Shown: positions 1 to 6,170, numbered from the stretch's first letter. The stretch: 6,896 bases of DNA from Candidatus Limivicinus faecipullorum (GCA_018711755.1 DVHY01000222.1:1-6896); one strand, 5' to 3'. Notes: a model not told the origin generated them from the letters alone. Numbers and translations are program-made.

Positions 1-405
1 GTCTGTTCCCGTCAGCAGGCCGAGCAGTTCCATTCCGGTCGGGTATCACTGGATATGGTTGCCGACCTCCCCTTTGTACTTCTGAACCAGGAATCAGCAA
101 TATATAGTCTGTGCCGTGAGCAGTTTGACAAGGCAAGGCTCCATCCGAAAATCGTCTCCACTGCCTCCAGACATCTGTATCTGCTGAACATGGTAAAGCT
201 GGGCCTCGGTGTTACTATCCTGCCCAGGCGCCTTGTAAACAGTGATACCTTTCCCAGTCTGTGCTGTCTGGAACTGGAAGAACCGGTAAAATCCATTATC
301 GGTATTGTGCGCCTGCGCAATGAGCCGATTTCCAATTCTGCAGAACGCCTGTACCGCTTTTTTGCTGAGCAGGCCCCCGTCAGCGACGACGTACCCCAGA
401 ATTGA
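1..405 (+). CDS. LysR-family transcriptional regulator, C-terminal part (5' end outside window)
   Basis: The frame is open from base 1 to a TGA at 403-405, giving 134 residues with no start in sight; the internal ATG at 55 is probably not the true start. The sequence resembles the second half of a LysR substrate-binding domain. The clearest marker is the late segment MVKLGLGVTILPRRLV, matching the family pattern of a small-residue loop followed by 'LP', where the effector domain returns to its first lobe. The preceding stretch about incoming Phe/Val/Leu strands and a 'SLCREQFDKARLHPKI' helix also fits this fold. The DNA-binding helix-turn-helix would lie to the left, outside the window. LysR regulators usually control a neighbouring divergent gene, which would also be to the left, so no target can be named here. 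It ends seven bases before a strong hairpin and is probably its own transcription unit. The effector cannot be inferred. Confidence 0.85.
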   Translation, partial: VCSRQQAEQFHSGRVSLDMVADLPFVLLNQESAIYSLCREQFDKARLHPKIVSTASRHLYLLNMVKLGLGVTILPRRLVNSDTFPSLCCLELEEPVKSIIGIVRLRNEPISNSAERLYRFFAEQAPVSDDVPQN

Positions 406-411
406 ATCCAC

Positions 412-448
412 CTCAAAGCCCGGCCTTACAATGAGGCCGGGCTTTGAG
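412..448 (+). terminator. Perfect hairpin, likely Rho-independent terminator of the LysR gene
   Basis: A perfect 14-bp inverted repeat (412-425 with 435-448, CTCAAAGCCCGGCC and its complement) encloses a 9-nt loop. It starts seven bases after the regulator's stop codon. The stem has an AAAGCCCGGCC / GGCCGGGCTTT core, so the only T run (TTT, 443-445) lies within the stem's 3' arm and no long T tract follows. The position and perfect GC-rich stem argue for a terminator. The weak T tract leaves some doubt about efficiency. Confidence 0.75.
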
Positions 449-471
449 ATCGTCTCTGCCGCTCCACAGGC

Positions 472-507
472 TGTAAACCTTTTCGGCCCAAGTCATACAA
501 TGATAAT
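472..507 (+). promoter_or_regulatory. Weak candidate promoter for the cysteine-rich protein gene
   Basis: Between the hairpin ending at 448 and the ribosome binding site at 518, two adjacent hexamers resemble a -10 box: TACAAT (496-501) and GATAAT (502-507, five of six matches to TATAAT). The best -35 candidate for the first is TGTAAA (472-477, three of six matches, 18-bp spacing), and no good -35 pairs with the second. The gene at 535 lies beyond a terminator and needs its own start site, which supports a promoter here, but the elements are weak. An alternative sigma factor is possible. Confidence 0.25.
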
Positions 508-534
508 GGCCGATGCCAGAAAGGAGAAGCTTAT

Positions 535-897
535 ATGCTTAATTTAGATGCCAGTGTTCTCAACGAGACTCAGACCTGCCCTGCTGTAGGTTATCAGTCC
601 GCATCCATCTGCGTCCCTGTCACCGTTACTCCCTTTGCACAAACCGGTGTCACCACCACCAAATGCTGCGGCAATCCCGTAGTGACCCCGGGCAGGGATA
701 TCTGCGGCGGCGTCAGAAACGGCTCCTGCTTTTTCACTATAACCCAGGATATATGCGTCAGCGTTCCTGTGGAATTTGGCGCAGTTGCTGCCGTGGGAGA
801 CAGCTTCGTCAACTGCACCGGCGTATCCGACACAGATATATGCACCGACTGCGGCAGCATCCTGCCCCCGGCGGAGTCTGTCGTCCCGGGTATCTAA
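535..897 (+). CDS. Small cysteine-rich protein of unknown function with an internal repeat
   Basis: A 120-residue protein with ten cysteines (15, 26, 44, 45, 57, 65, 74, 94, 103, 106), rich in Val, Thr, Gly and Pro and poor in Lys and Arg. There is no signal peptide or membrane segment, so it is probably cytoplasmic or assembled onto a structure from inside the cell. The two halves echo each other: C15-x10-C26 with VPVTVTPFA (27-35), and C65-x8-C74 with VSVPVEFGA (75-83). Each is followed by a Thr/Gly/Val segment leading to a further cysteine (C44-C45, C94), suggesting an old duplication of a beta-rich unit. The tail has C103-x2-C106. AGAAAGGAG (518-526) lies 8 nt before the ATG and fixes the start. 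I do not recognise a function. Cysteine-rich beta proteins of this look occur in Clostridia and could be spore-coat or metal-binding, but that is only a guess. It converges on the hydrogenase-like operon and is separately transcribed. Confidence 0.8.
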   Translation: MLNLDASVLNETQTCPAVGYQSASICVPVTVTPFAQTGVTTTKCCGNPVVTPGRDICGGVRNGSCFFTITQDICVSVPVEFGAVAAVGDSFVNCTGVSDTDICTDCGSILPPAESVVPGI

Positions 898-910
898 GTT
901 CCTTTATTCC

Positions 911-948
911 GGCGGGCAGTACCGGCTCAAGCTCCGGCCTAGCCCGTC
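911..948 (+). terminator. Imperfect hairpin, possible terminator of the cysteine-rich protein gene
   Basis: Starting 14 nt after the stop codon at 895-897, bases 911-917 pair with 942-948 (one G-T pair). A 4x4 internal loop follows, then CCGG (922-925) pairs with CCGG (934-937) around an 8-nt loop. The sequence after the stem is TTATTGAAT, so the T tract is short. Its location right after the plus-strand gene suggests that it ends that transcript, possibly together with the stronger hairpin at 970-1007. Confidence 0.4.
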
Positions 949-965
949 TTATTGAATACTCTATA

Positions 966-1009
966 GCAAAAGGCCCTGTCCTACCGCAATGCGGAGGGCA
1001 GGGCCTTAT
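966..1009 (-). terminator. Long hairpin, Rho-independent terminator of the Mbh-like operon
   Basis: Bases 970-982 pair with 995-1007 (AAGGCCCTG... with ...CAGGGCCTT, one G-T pair), then after one bulged base 984-987 (CCGC) pairs with 991-994 (GCGG) around the loop AAT. Read on the minus strand, the stem begins seven bases after the TAA of the ferredoxin-type subunit (1015-1017) and ends in TTTTGC, a short U tract. It is therefore well placed to end the operon. On the plus strand it is followed only by a two-base T run, but it could still act as a second barrier for transcription of the cysteine-rich gene. Confidence 0.8.
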
Positions 1010-1014
1010 CGGCT

Positions 1015-1635
1015 TTAGATTATAATACAGTTTTTTGGACAGGCCTGGGCACAGGTGCCGCAGGCTATGCACTTGTCCTCATCCAACACCCAGGTTTTTG
1101 CCGCCCTGTCCACCGTCAGGGCCTGCACCGGGCACTTCTTGGCACAGAGGGTGCAGTATACACATCGGGCAGGGTCGTTAACCGGTTTGCCGTCGTCCCT
1201 GGGTTTCACTGCCGGGGCAGCCTGGCAGTCCTCCGGAGCCGCCGCGGCCGGAGCCTTTTTCTTCGGGGCCGCCTTGATAAAACTGCCGGTCACCAGCAGA
1301 TCCTCCTCCTTGGTGGCCACCATATGGTAATCCCCTGTGAGCTCTATGGCGTTCCTGGTACAGAAATCGGCACATGTGGCACAGAAGGTGCATGAGCCCA
1401 GGTTGAAGGTCAGGGTTATCCTGTCCTGCCCGTCCTCCAGATGCTCTACGGTGCGGGTGATGGCATTGCCGGAGCAGACGCGCTCACACATGCCGCAGGC
1501 AATGCACTTATCCGCATGGTATACTATCCTGCCCCTATAGCCGGGAGCTGCCTGACTGGGGACAGCCGGATACATAGCGCAGCTGCTCTTGCTGAAAAGC
1601 TGGCTTATGGCCTCTTTGACAAAGGGAAAATCCAT
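1015..1635 (-). CDS. Four-cluster ferredoxin-type electron-input subunit (NuoI/MbhN-like, with extra 2[4Fe-4S] domain)
   Basis: A 206-residue soluble iron-sulfur protein, the last gene of the operon. The N-terminal half has two CxxCxxCxxxC motifs, at 44-54 (CIACGMCERVC) and 82-92 (CTFCATCADFC), spaced as in NuoI/EchF/MbhN. These subunits dock on NuoB and pass electrons from ferredoxin to the N2 cluster. A Lys/Ala/Pro-rich linker (about 121-150) leads to a second ferredoxin domain with motifs at 158-168 (CVYCTLCAKKC) and 189-199 (CIACGTCAQAC), both followed by the usual Pro. The family normally has two clusters, so this protein is about 60 residues longer and should hold four. The N-terminal pair lacks Pro after the fourth Cys (Ser55, Thr93). 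The ATG at 1635 gives a TGATG one-base overlap with the NuoB stop; GTG at 1638 (4-nt overlap) is an alternative. I am sure of the iron-sulfur class and fairly sure of the MbhN-like role. Confidence 0.9.
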   Translation of the reverse strand: MDFPFVKEAISQLFSKSSCAMYPAVPSQAAPGYRGRIVYHADKCIACGMCERVCSGNAITRTVEHLEDGQDRITLTFNLGSCTFCATCADFCTRNAIELTGDYHMVATKEEDLLVTGSFIKAAPKKKAPAAAAPEDCQAAPAVKPRDDGKPVNDPARCVYCTLCAKKCPVQALTVDRAAKTWVLDEDKCIACGTCAQACPKNCIII

Positions 1636-2078
1636 CACTTCATCTGCCCCCTTTTCTCTTTCAGTATCTGCGCCGCCAGGGCCAGACCGTCTATCACGGC
1701 CTCGGGCTTGGGAGCGCAGCCTGCCACGTCCACATCCACATGTACGTATTTGCTCAGAGGGCCCGCAACGCTGTAGCTGCCTCTGAACACATTTCCCGAC
1801 TGGGGGCAGGAGCCCATGGTCACTATGCACCTGGGTTCCGGCACCTGGGAAATGGCCCTCAGCACTCTGGGCAGGGACTGCTTCGTCACCGGCCCGGTGA
1901 CCACCACAATGTCCGCATGGCGGGGGGAGCCCGCCAGCTTGAAGCCCAGACGCTCGGCATCGTAGCGGGGGGTGAGGACACTGACCAGCTCAATGTCACA
2001 GCCGTTGCAGGAGCCGGCGTTTATATGGAACAGCCAGGGCGATTTGCCGGTGCTCTCCTCTATAAGCTTTTTAAACAT
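1635..2078 (-). CDS. mbhJ: NuoB-family small subunit of a group 4 hydrogenase-like complex (MbhJ/EchC-like)
   Basis: A 147-residue NuoB/20-kDa-family protein carrying the cluster proximal to the catalytic site (N2 type). Four ligand cysteines are visible: C24 and C27 in AGSCNGCDIE, C91 in TMGSCPQSG, and C121 in AGCAPKPEA. The SPWLFHINAGSCNGCDIE opening and the ADIVVVTGPVT segment (55-65) are typical of the short energy-converting hydrogenase forms (Ech, Mbh) rather than complex I NuoB, where two adjacent cysteines replace CxxC. It should sit at the cytoplasmic face on NuoH and relay electrons from the ferredoxin-type subunit to the large subunit, which is not found in this window. The start is fixed by AGGAGG (2091 to 2086), 7 nt upstream; this site overlaps the TAA of the NuoH gene, so the two are probably coupled. 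The protein also closely suits Mbx/Mbs complexes, which differ mainly in the missing large subunit. Confidence 0.92.
   Translation of the reverse strand: MFKKLIEESTGKSPWLFHINAGSCNGCDIELVSVLTPRYDAERLGFKLAGSPRHADIVVVTGPVTKQSLPRVLRAISQVPEPRCIVTMGSCPQSGNVFRGSYSVAGPLSKYVHVDVDVAGCAPKPEAVIDGLALAAQILKEKRGQMK
1647..1655 (-). promoter_or_regulatory. Ribosome binding site bearing on the start of the ferredoxin-type subunit
   Basis: On the minus strand AAAAGGGGG (1655 to 1647) is the only purine-rich Shine-Dalgarno-like element near this start. It sits 11 nt from the ATG at 1635 and 8 nt from an in-frame GTG at 1638. The distance slightly favours GTG and the start codon type favours ATG; the two proteins would differ by one residue. 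The site lies within the NuoB coding sequence, as expected for translational coupling. Confidence 0.45.
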
Positions 2079-2090
2079 TTCCGCCCCTCC

Positions 2091-3062
2091 TTACAAACCG
2101 TACCAGGCCAGCACCAGACTGATAAGCGCCAGCGCTGAGACCACGGTCCAATAGTATTTGAATATCTGCTCTATTCTCAGCCTGGCAGTCACGGCATGGA
2201 CGAAGGAAATGGCCACTGCCGTAATCACCGCGCACAGCAGAAACATCAGCAGCACATCCAGAGGCAGGATGCCGGTGCCCAGCCCGCCCAGGAACAGGGC
2301 CACAAACAGGGATGTGAGTGTGAGCATTTTTACGGCATGGCTGAGCTTGAACACACCCAGAGGCGCCCCGCTGTATTCCGCCAGCATGCCCTCGCAGATC
2401 TCCGTCTCCGCCTCGGCGGCGTCAAAGGGGTGGTTCCCTGTCTCTCCCGGGATTATGAGAAGCAGGGCCACTGCGGCGGGCACCATGCTTATCTTGGTTA
2501 TAAGGCTGCCGTTTAGGGCCTGGTATTGGGCAATACTGCTCAGGGAAAAGCACAGTCCGGTTCCCATGGCATCGCCCACAGTCTTTGCCACCGCCAGCAG
2601 CACCAGCACCAGAGGCAGCTCACAGGAGATTATTGTCACCATCTCGCGGCTGAGCCCCACTCCCGCATAGGGTGAACCGGAGGCTGCGCCGCCCAGGATT
2701 ATGGCCAGAGCCGGTATCAGCAGCAGGTAGAGTATCACGATGATGTCTGCCATGCCGGAGAAGGCCGTAAAACCGAACACCGGTATGAACAGCTGAATGA
2801 CCACCAGGGCAGCAAGTCCCACCAGGGGCGCAAGCATGAAGGTGATGCGCTCCGCGGCGGCAGGCACAATGGTTTCCTTGCCGCAGAGCTTGAAGAAATC
2901 ATAGAAAGGCTGGAGCACAGGCGGGCCCACCCTCTTTTGCATTTTGGCCACCAGCTTTCTGTCTATGCCGCACAGCAGCATGCCCGCCAGAAAGCAGAAC
3001 AGGAAGCCGGGGAAGATGAGCACATAGCCCAGATACTGCAAAGCACCGATAACTATAGTCAT
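2091..3062 (-). CDS. mbhM: NuoH-family membrane anchor subunit (MbhM-like)
   Basis: A 323-residue integral membrane protein with about eight hydrophobic segments, the normal length for NuoH/MbhM/EchB. It links the redox arm to the ion-pumping arm. Family signatures are present: the amphipathic stretch after the first helix with R44-VGPP-VLQPFYD-FFK58 (44-58); ASGSPYAGVGLSRE (127-140) leading into the helix with E140 and E148; and GNHPFDAAEAETE (209-221) with EYSG at 229-232. The acidic residues D214, E217, E219, E221 and E229 lie in the loop that in complex I lines the quinone cavity and connects to the proton path. The AAEAETE form resembles that of hydrogenase-type subunits. GGAGGTGG upstream gives the start, with 13 nt separating it from the MrpD stop. 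In Pyrococcus Mbh this gene follows the large subunit; here it comes straight after MrpD and before NuoB, a different order. Confidence 0.93.
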   Translation of the reverse strand: MTIVIGALQYLGYVLIFPGFLFCFLAGMLLCGIDRKLVAKMQKRVGPPVLQPFYDFFKLCGKETIVPAAAERITFMLAPLVGLAALVVIQLFIPVFGFTAFSGMADIIVILYLLLIPALAIILGGAASGSPYAGVGLSREMVTIISCELPLVLVLLAVAKTVGDAMGTGLCFSLSSIAQYQALNGSLITKISMVPAAVALLLIIPGETGNHPFDAAEAETEICEGMLAEYSGAPLGVFKLSHAVKMLTLTSLFVALFLGGLGTGILPLDVLLMFLLCAVITAVAISFVHAVTARLRIEQIFKYYWTVVSALALISLVLAWYGL

Positions 3063-3075
3063 TTATCCCACCTCC

Positions 3076-4992
3076 TCATAAAACGATCAGGCTGAAGATC
3101 ATGACCAGAGCCAGATCCACCACTGCCCACAGGGCATAGTCGTTGACGATGCCGCTGTGCAGGCGATGCATGTAATTGAAGTAGCCCCGCCAGTTGTGCT
3201 TGAAGCCCCAGAACAGGTCATCTCCTCCCAGCTGGGAGAGCTCCTGGGCTTCGCCGCCGTAGAACAGCTCATATTTGCTCTCCGTGGCAGCGGCCTTACT
3301 GCGGCTGACATTGTCGTACTTGGAGCCCACCGCCACTATTGTCACGGACAGCAGGGCAATGCACAGCACCAGCAGCCAGCTCACCGGGTCCCAGGTTCCC
3401 ACATGGCTGAAGCTCACGGCCACAGGCTCGGTCACGGCAGAGCCGTCAAAGCCCATGGCCTCTATGTAATGGGCCACATTGAACACCGCCCTCGCAGCAG
3501 GCTCAGTGAGATACGAGGTGACAAGGTTGGGGAAAAGCCCCGTGACAACGCACAGCACGGCAAAGATTGCCATGGCAAAACGCATGCCGAAGGATACCTC
3601 CTTCACATGCTCCAAACCCTCAGGCAGCTGGCCGAAGAACACAGAGTGGCTGACCTTTACGAAGGAGGCCAGAGTGAGCACGGAGGTGACAAGGGCGATT
3701 ATTGTCACCAGCAAAAAGCCTATATTGCCGCTCTCCACCGCCTTCTGATAAGTTGCCTGATAGACCATCCATTTGGAGGCAAAACCGTTGAAAGGCGGCA
3801 CTCCGCTGATGGAGAAGGCTCCCACCAGAAACAGCACTGTGGTATAGGGCATTTTCTTTGCCAGCCCGCCCAGCTTGTTCAGGTCAGTGGTTCCGGTCTC
3901 GTGGAGCACGGCTCCGGCGGCAAGGAACAGCAGGCCCTTGAAGAGGGTGTGGTTTATGGCGTGGTATAGCCCGGCGGACACTCCCAAAGCGGTGCACAGG
4001 CCCACAGCGGTGAGCACATAACCTATCTGGGAGATGCTGTGGAAAGCCAGCAGGCGCTTGAAGTCATGCTGGGCCAGGGCCATGGTGACACAGATGAACA
4101 TGCTCAGGGAACCAATGAATACCAGCAGGAACTGCATGGTACCAAGGCCCATGCTCTGGAACAGGAAATAGGTGATGCGTATGATGCCGTAGATACCAGA
4201 CTTGGTGAGCACTCCGGATATTATGACGGATATGGAAGCCGGCGCCGCGCCGTGGGCATCGGCGGCCAGAGGGTGGAAGGGCACGATAAAAGCCTTGGTG
4301 CCAAAACCCACGAACAGAAGGGCAAAGGCCACCTTGGTGGCAGTGTTCACATCCCCCGGCACCAGCTGGGACAGCTGGGCAAAGTTCAGGGTATGGGTCT
4401 GGGCATAGAGTATGGCCGTACCTACCAGGATACAGGTAGAGCCCATGCAGCCCACCACCAGGTACTTGAAGGCTGCCTCCACGGCGCCTCTCACCGTATT
4501 GCGGAAGGCGGTGAGGGCTACAGCGGCAAAGGTGAGTATCTCCACCATGATGAACATGTTGAAGAGGTCGCCGGATAGCACCATGCCCATCACGCCGCCG
4601 CAGAGCAGCAGATACAGGGTATAGTACTCTTTCTCGTTGTCGTCCCGGTTCATATACTGGATGGAATAAACTCCCGAGACAAACACTGCAATGGACACAA
4701 GCAAGGCAAAGAACAGGCTGAGAGCGTCAACCTCCAGGGCAATGCCGATGGCATAGCCTCCGGCGGGCTCCCTGGCGCCCATCCAGTAGGCGATTATCTC
4801 GCCGTCCATAAGCACCGGGCCCACCAGCTTCAGGATAAAGCCCAGGGAAGCGGTTATGCTCAGCAGGGCCAGGATGTTGCGGGCAATGCGGTTTTCACCG
4901 AAGACCGCGATAAGGAAGGACCCCAGAAACAGCACCATAATGGCATATATAGGGAAGTGCTGATAGCTGAGGACATTGCCAAGAAAATTCAT
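3076..4992 (-). CDS. MrpD/NuoN-type antiporter subunit with MbhI-like C-terminal extension (MbhH-like)
   Basis: A 638-residue protein of the proton-conducting membrane transporter family (NuoL/M/N, MrpA/MrpD), the main ion-translocating subunit. About fourteen membrane segments fill roughly residues 10-500. Key charged residues of the channel are visible: E151 in MVEILTF, K176 in FKYLVVG, K233 in GFGTKAFIVPFHPLAADAHGAAP (with H240 and H247), K264 in GVLTKSG, and the LLAFHSISQIGY motif that follows the discontinuous helix. The usual length of MrpD/MbhH is about 500 residues. Here an extra 130 or so include a loop (about 500-534), a hydrophobic helix (about 537-556), a polar stretch containing FYGG and HSGIVNDYALW (612-622), and a terminal helix. 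This resembles the separate MbhI subunit, suggesting an MbhH-MbhI fusion. AGGAGG lies 8 nt before the ATG, and the start overlaps the MrpC stop as ATGA. Confidence 0.92.
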   Translation of the reverse strand: MNFLGNVLSYQHFPIYAIMVLFLGSFLIAVFGENRIARNILALLSITASLGFILKLVGPVLMDGEIIAYWMGAREPAGGYAIGIALEVDALSLFFALLVSIAVFVSGVYSIQYMNRDDNEKEYYTLYLLLCGGVMGMVLSGDLFNMFIMVEILTFAAVALTAFRNTVRGAVEAAFKYLVVGCMGSTCILVGTAILYAQTHTLNFAQLSQLVPGDVNTATKVAFALLFVGFGTKAFIVPFHPLAADAHGAAPASISVIISGVLTKSGIYGIIRITYFLFQSMGLGTMQFLLVFIGSLSMFICVTMALAQHDFKRLLAFHSISQIGYVLTAVGLCTALGVSAGLYHAINHTLFKGLLFLAAGAVLHETGTTDLNKLGGLAKKMPYTTVLFLVGAFSISGVPPFNGFASKWMVYQATYQKAVESGNIGFLLVTIIALVTSVLTLASFVKVSHSVFFGQLPEGLEHVKEVSFGMRFAMAIFAVLCVVTGLFPNLVTSYLTEPAARAVFNVAHYIEAMGFDGSAVTEPVAVSFSHVGTWDPVSWLLVLCIALLSVTIVAVGSKYDNVSRSKAAATESKYELFYGGEAQELSQLGGDDLFWGFKHNWRGYFNYMHRLHSGIVNDYALWAVVDLALVMIFSLIVL

Positions 4993-5339
4993 CCTCTCAG
5001 CCTCCTTATCTTACGGGTGTCGATGGTACCGTACTGCTCCTCCAGCTTTATGACAAGGGCCAGGGACATGGCGGTGACACAGGCGCCTATGACTATGCTG
5101 GTCAGGGTGAGGGCCTGGGGCACGGGGTCCACAAAAAAGCTGTTATAGTCCAGCTCGGACCAGGTGAAGATGGGTGCCGTGCCGCCGGGATTAAAGCCGA
5201 TGGAGATCAGCAGCAGGTTCACCCCATAGTCGGCAATGGACAGTCCTATGACGGTTTTCACCAGATTATATTTTGTGACGATGGCATACAAGCCAAGGCC
5301 GATAAGGAAGAATGACGCGATATAGTTGAGCATTATCAT
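4989..5339 (-). CDS. mrpC: MrpC/NuoK-like antiporter subunit (MbhG-like)
   Basis: A 116-residue membrane protein of the MnhC/MrpC family, homologous to NuoK, with three hydrophobic segments at about 5-22, 27-48 and 75-103. The motif DPVPQALTLTSIVIGACVT near 71-90 is the family's strongest signature. An acidic residue, D37, lies in the second helix next to the conserved NLLLISIG, close to where NuoK places a functional glutamate; equivalence is not certain. The tail is basic (KIRRLRG), as expected on the cytoplasmic side. In Mrp and Mbh complexes this subunit sits beside MrpD and helps form the cation path. GAGGTG lies 7 nt before the first ATG; a second ATG two codons on is less well spaced. 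It is 11 nt downstream of MrpB and shares ATGA with MrpD. Confidence 0.93.
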   Translation of the reverse strand: MIMLNYIASFFLIGLGLYAIVTKYNLVKTVIGLSIADYGVNLLLISIGFNPGGTAPIFTWSELDYNSFFVDPVPQALTLTSIVIGACVTAMSLALVIKLEEQYGTIDTRKIRRLRG

Positions 5340-5350
5340 ATATCTTCACC

Positions 5351-5815
5351 TCATTCCTTGTGATCCACGTCTTTGCCCAGCAGCACGCCCAGCATGTTTA
5401 TCACCAGGGCGCTGACGCCCGCCAGGACTTCAATGCCCACTACGGTGCCCATGAGGAAAATGGTGCCGGTGCTGAAGAGTTCACCGGGCTGTCCGTACTG
5501 ATAAAGCACATTTTCGCAGAAGCGTGTACCGAAGGCCACGCCCAGCAGGGCCAGCAGGATATACCCGGCCAGGGCCAGGCCCTCCACCTTCCTCAGCAGC
5601 TTGGGCCGCATGGCCTGGGCAGTCACGTCATAGCCGTGGCCCAGGTATATGAGCAGGAGCGTAGCCACCATGAGCACACCGCCCTGGAAGCCGCCGCCCG
5701 GCGACAGGTGGCCGTGGAGGATGATATAGAAAATGTACACCAGAGCCAGAGGCAGAATTGCATCGCAGCCGCAGCGCTGGATAACGCGCTTTATGCGTAT
5801 GTTCTCATTTTTCAT
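5351..5815 (-). CDS. mrpB: MrpB-family antiporter subunit (MbhF-like)
   Basis: A 154-residue membrane protein of the MnhB/MrpB domain family with four hydrophobic segments. The signature HGHLSPGGGFQGG is at 34-46, between the first two helices; this loop is near invariant across MrpB and MbhF. A second family-like stretch is the GTIFLMGTVVGIEVLAGV region near the fourth helix. It belongs to the antiporter arm next to MrpC and the MbhD/MbhE pair. The N-terminus is short and charged, with two cysteines, C15 and C17, just before the first helix. The start at 5815 overlaps the end of the MbhE-like gene by 11 nt and follows an AGGAGG-rich stretch about 10 nt upstream. The length fits the stand-alone MrpB form, with no fusion to MbhE as seen in some operons. 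Confidence 0.93.
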   Translation of the reverse strand: MKNENIRIKRVIQRCGCDAILPLALVYIFYIILHGHLSPGGGFQGGVLMVATLLLIYLGHGYDVTAQAMRPKLLRKVEGLALAGYILLALLGVAFGTRFCENVLYQYGQPGELFSTGTIFLMGTVVGIEVLAGVSALVINMLGVLLGKDVDHKE

Positions 5816-6170
5816 TTTTCTCCGCCTCCTTCTTCTCCGTCTTTTTGGTAAAGAGGATGACTGCGGCTCCGGTGACGGCAGTCATCAGGATGAAGGCCTC
5901 GCCCATGGTGTCGTAGCCGCGGAAGTCAAAAACCACGGAAGTGACGTCGTTGATGGCATGGGTCTTGTCCAGGTTCTGCTGCACTATGGCGGCGGCCACT
6001 CCGTCAGCGCTGCTGTCGTCATAGGCAGTCGGCTCCTCCAGCAGCTCCTGCACCGGCACCGTGGCCAGCTGCCCGTCATAGGTGCGGGGCATGGCCGCCA
6101 TGGTCACTGCGGCATATATTCCCACTATGATGAACACAGCCAAGGAGAAATATGTGACAAGCTTTTTCAT
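5805..6170 (-). CDS. mbhE: MbhE-like subunit (equivalent of the MrpA C-terminal region)
   Basis: A 121-residue protein with one membrane helix at each side of an extracellular-type loop (helices about 4-26 and 91-108). The strongest marker is D82-FRGYD87-TMGE91, the conserved DFRG(F/Y)DTxGE segment found near the end of MrpA and in MbhE, just before the second helix; IN(D/x)VTSVVF (73-81) also fits. The loop between helices (27-72) is acidic and varies in the family. The tail is strongly charged (KKTEKKEAEKNEK) and should be cytoplasmic. In MrpA this domain and the preceding DUF4040 domain are fused to a transporter domain; their presence as separate small genes is characteristic of Mbh-type rather than free Mrp operons. 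The start shares ATGA with the upstream gene and has a GGGGAGGGG site. Confidence 0.88.
   Translation of the reverse strand: MKKLVTYFSLAVFIIVGIYAAVTMAAMPRTYDGQLATVPVQELLEEPTAYDDSSADGVAAAIVQQNLDKTHAINDVTSVVFDFRGYDTMGEAFILMTAVTGAAVILFTKKTEKKEAEKNEK

Noticed and set aside
1636..1830. An upstream ATG extension of the ferredoxin-type subunit starting at 1830
   Set aside because: The extra 65 residues are Arg/Gly-rich, out of frame with and fully inside the NuoB gene, and resemble no NuoI-type N-terminus. The NuoB-coupled ATG at 1635 or GTG at 1638 is far better.
3157..3969. A 270-codon plus-strand frame opposite MrpD
   Set aside because: Its composition (His, Gln, Gly-rich) is that of a reverse-complement shadow, and the minus strand encodes a recognisable MrpD-type transporter across the same region.
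1015..4992. A respiratory complex I (nuo) operon
   Set aside because: NuoB has the CxxC form and short length of hydrogenase-type subunits, there are no NuoA, J, L or M genes, and the Mrp-type small subunits are not part of complex I.
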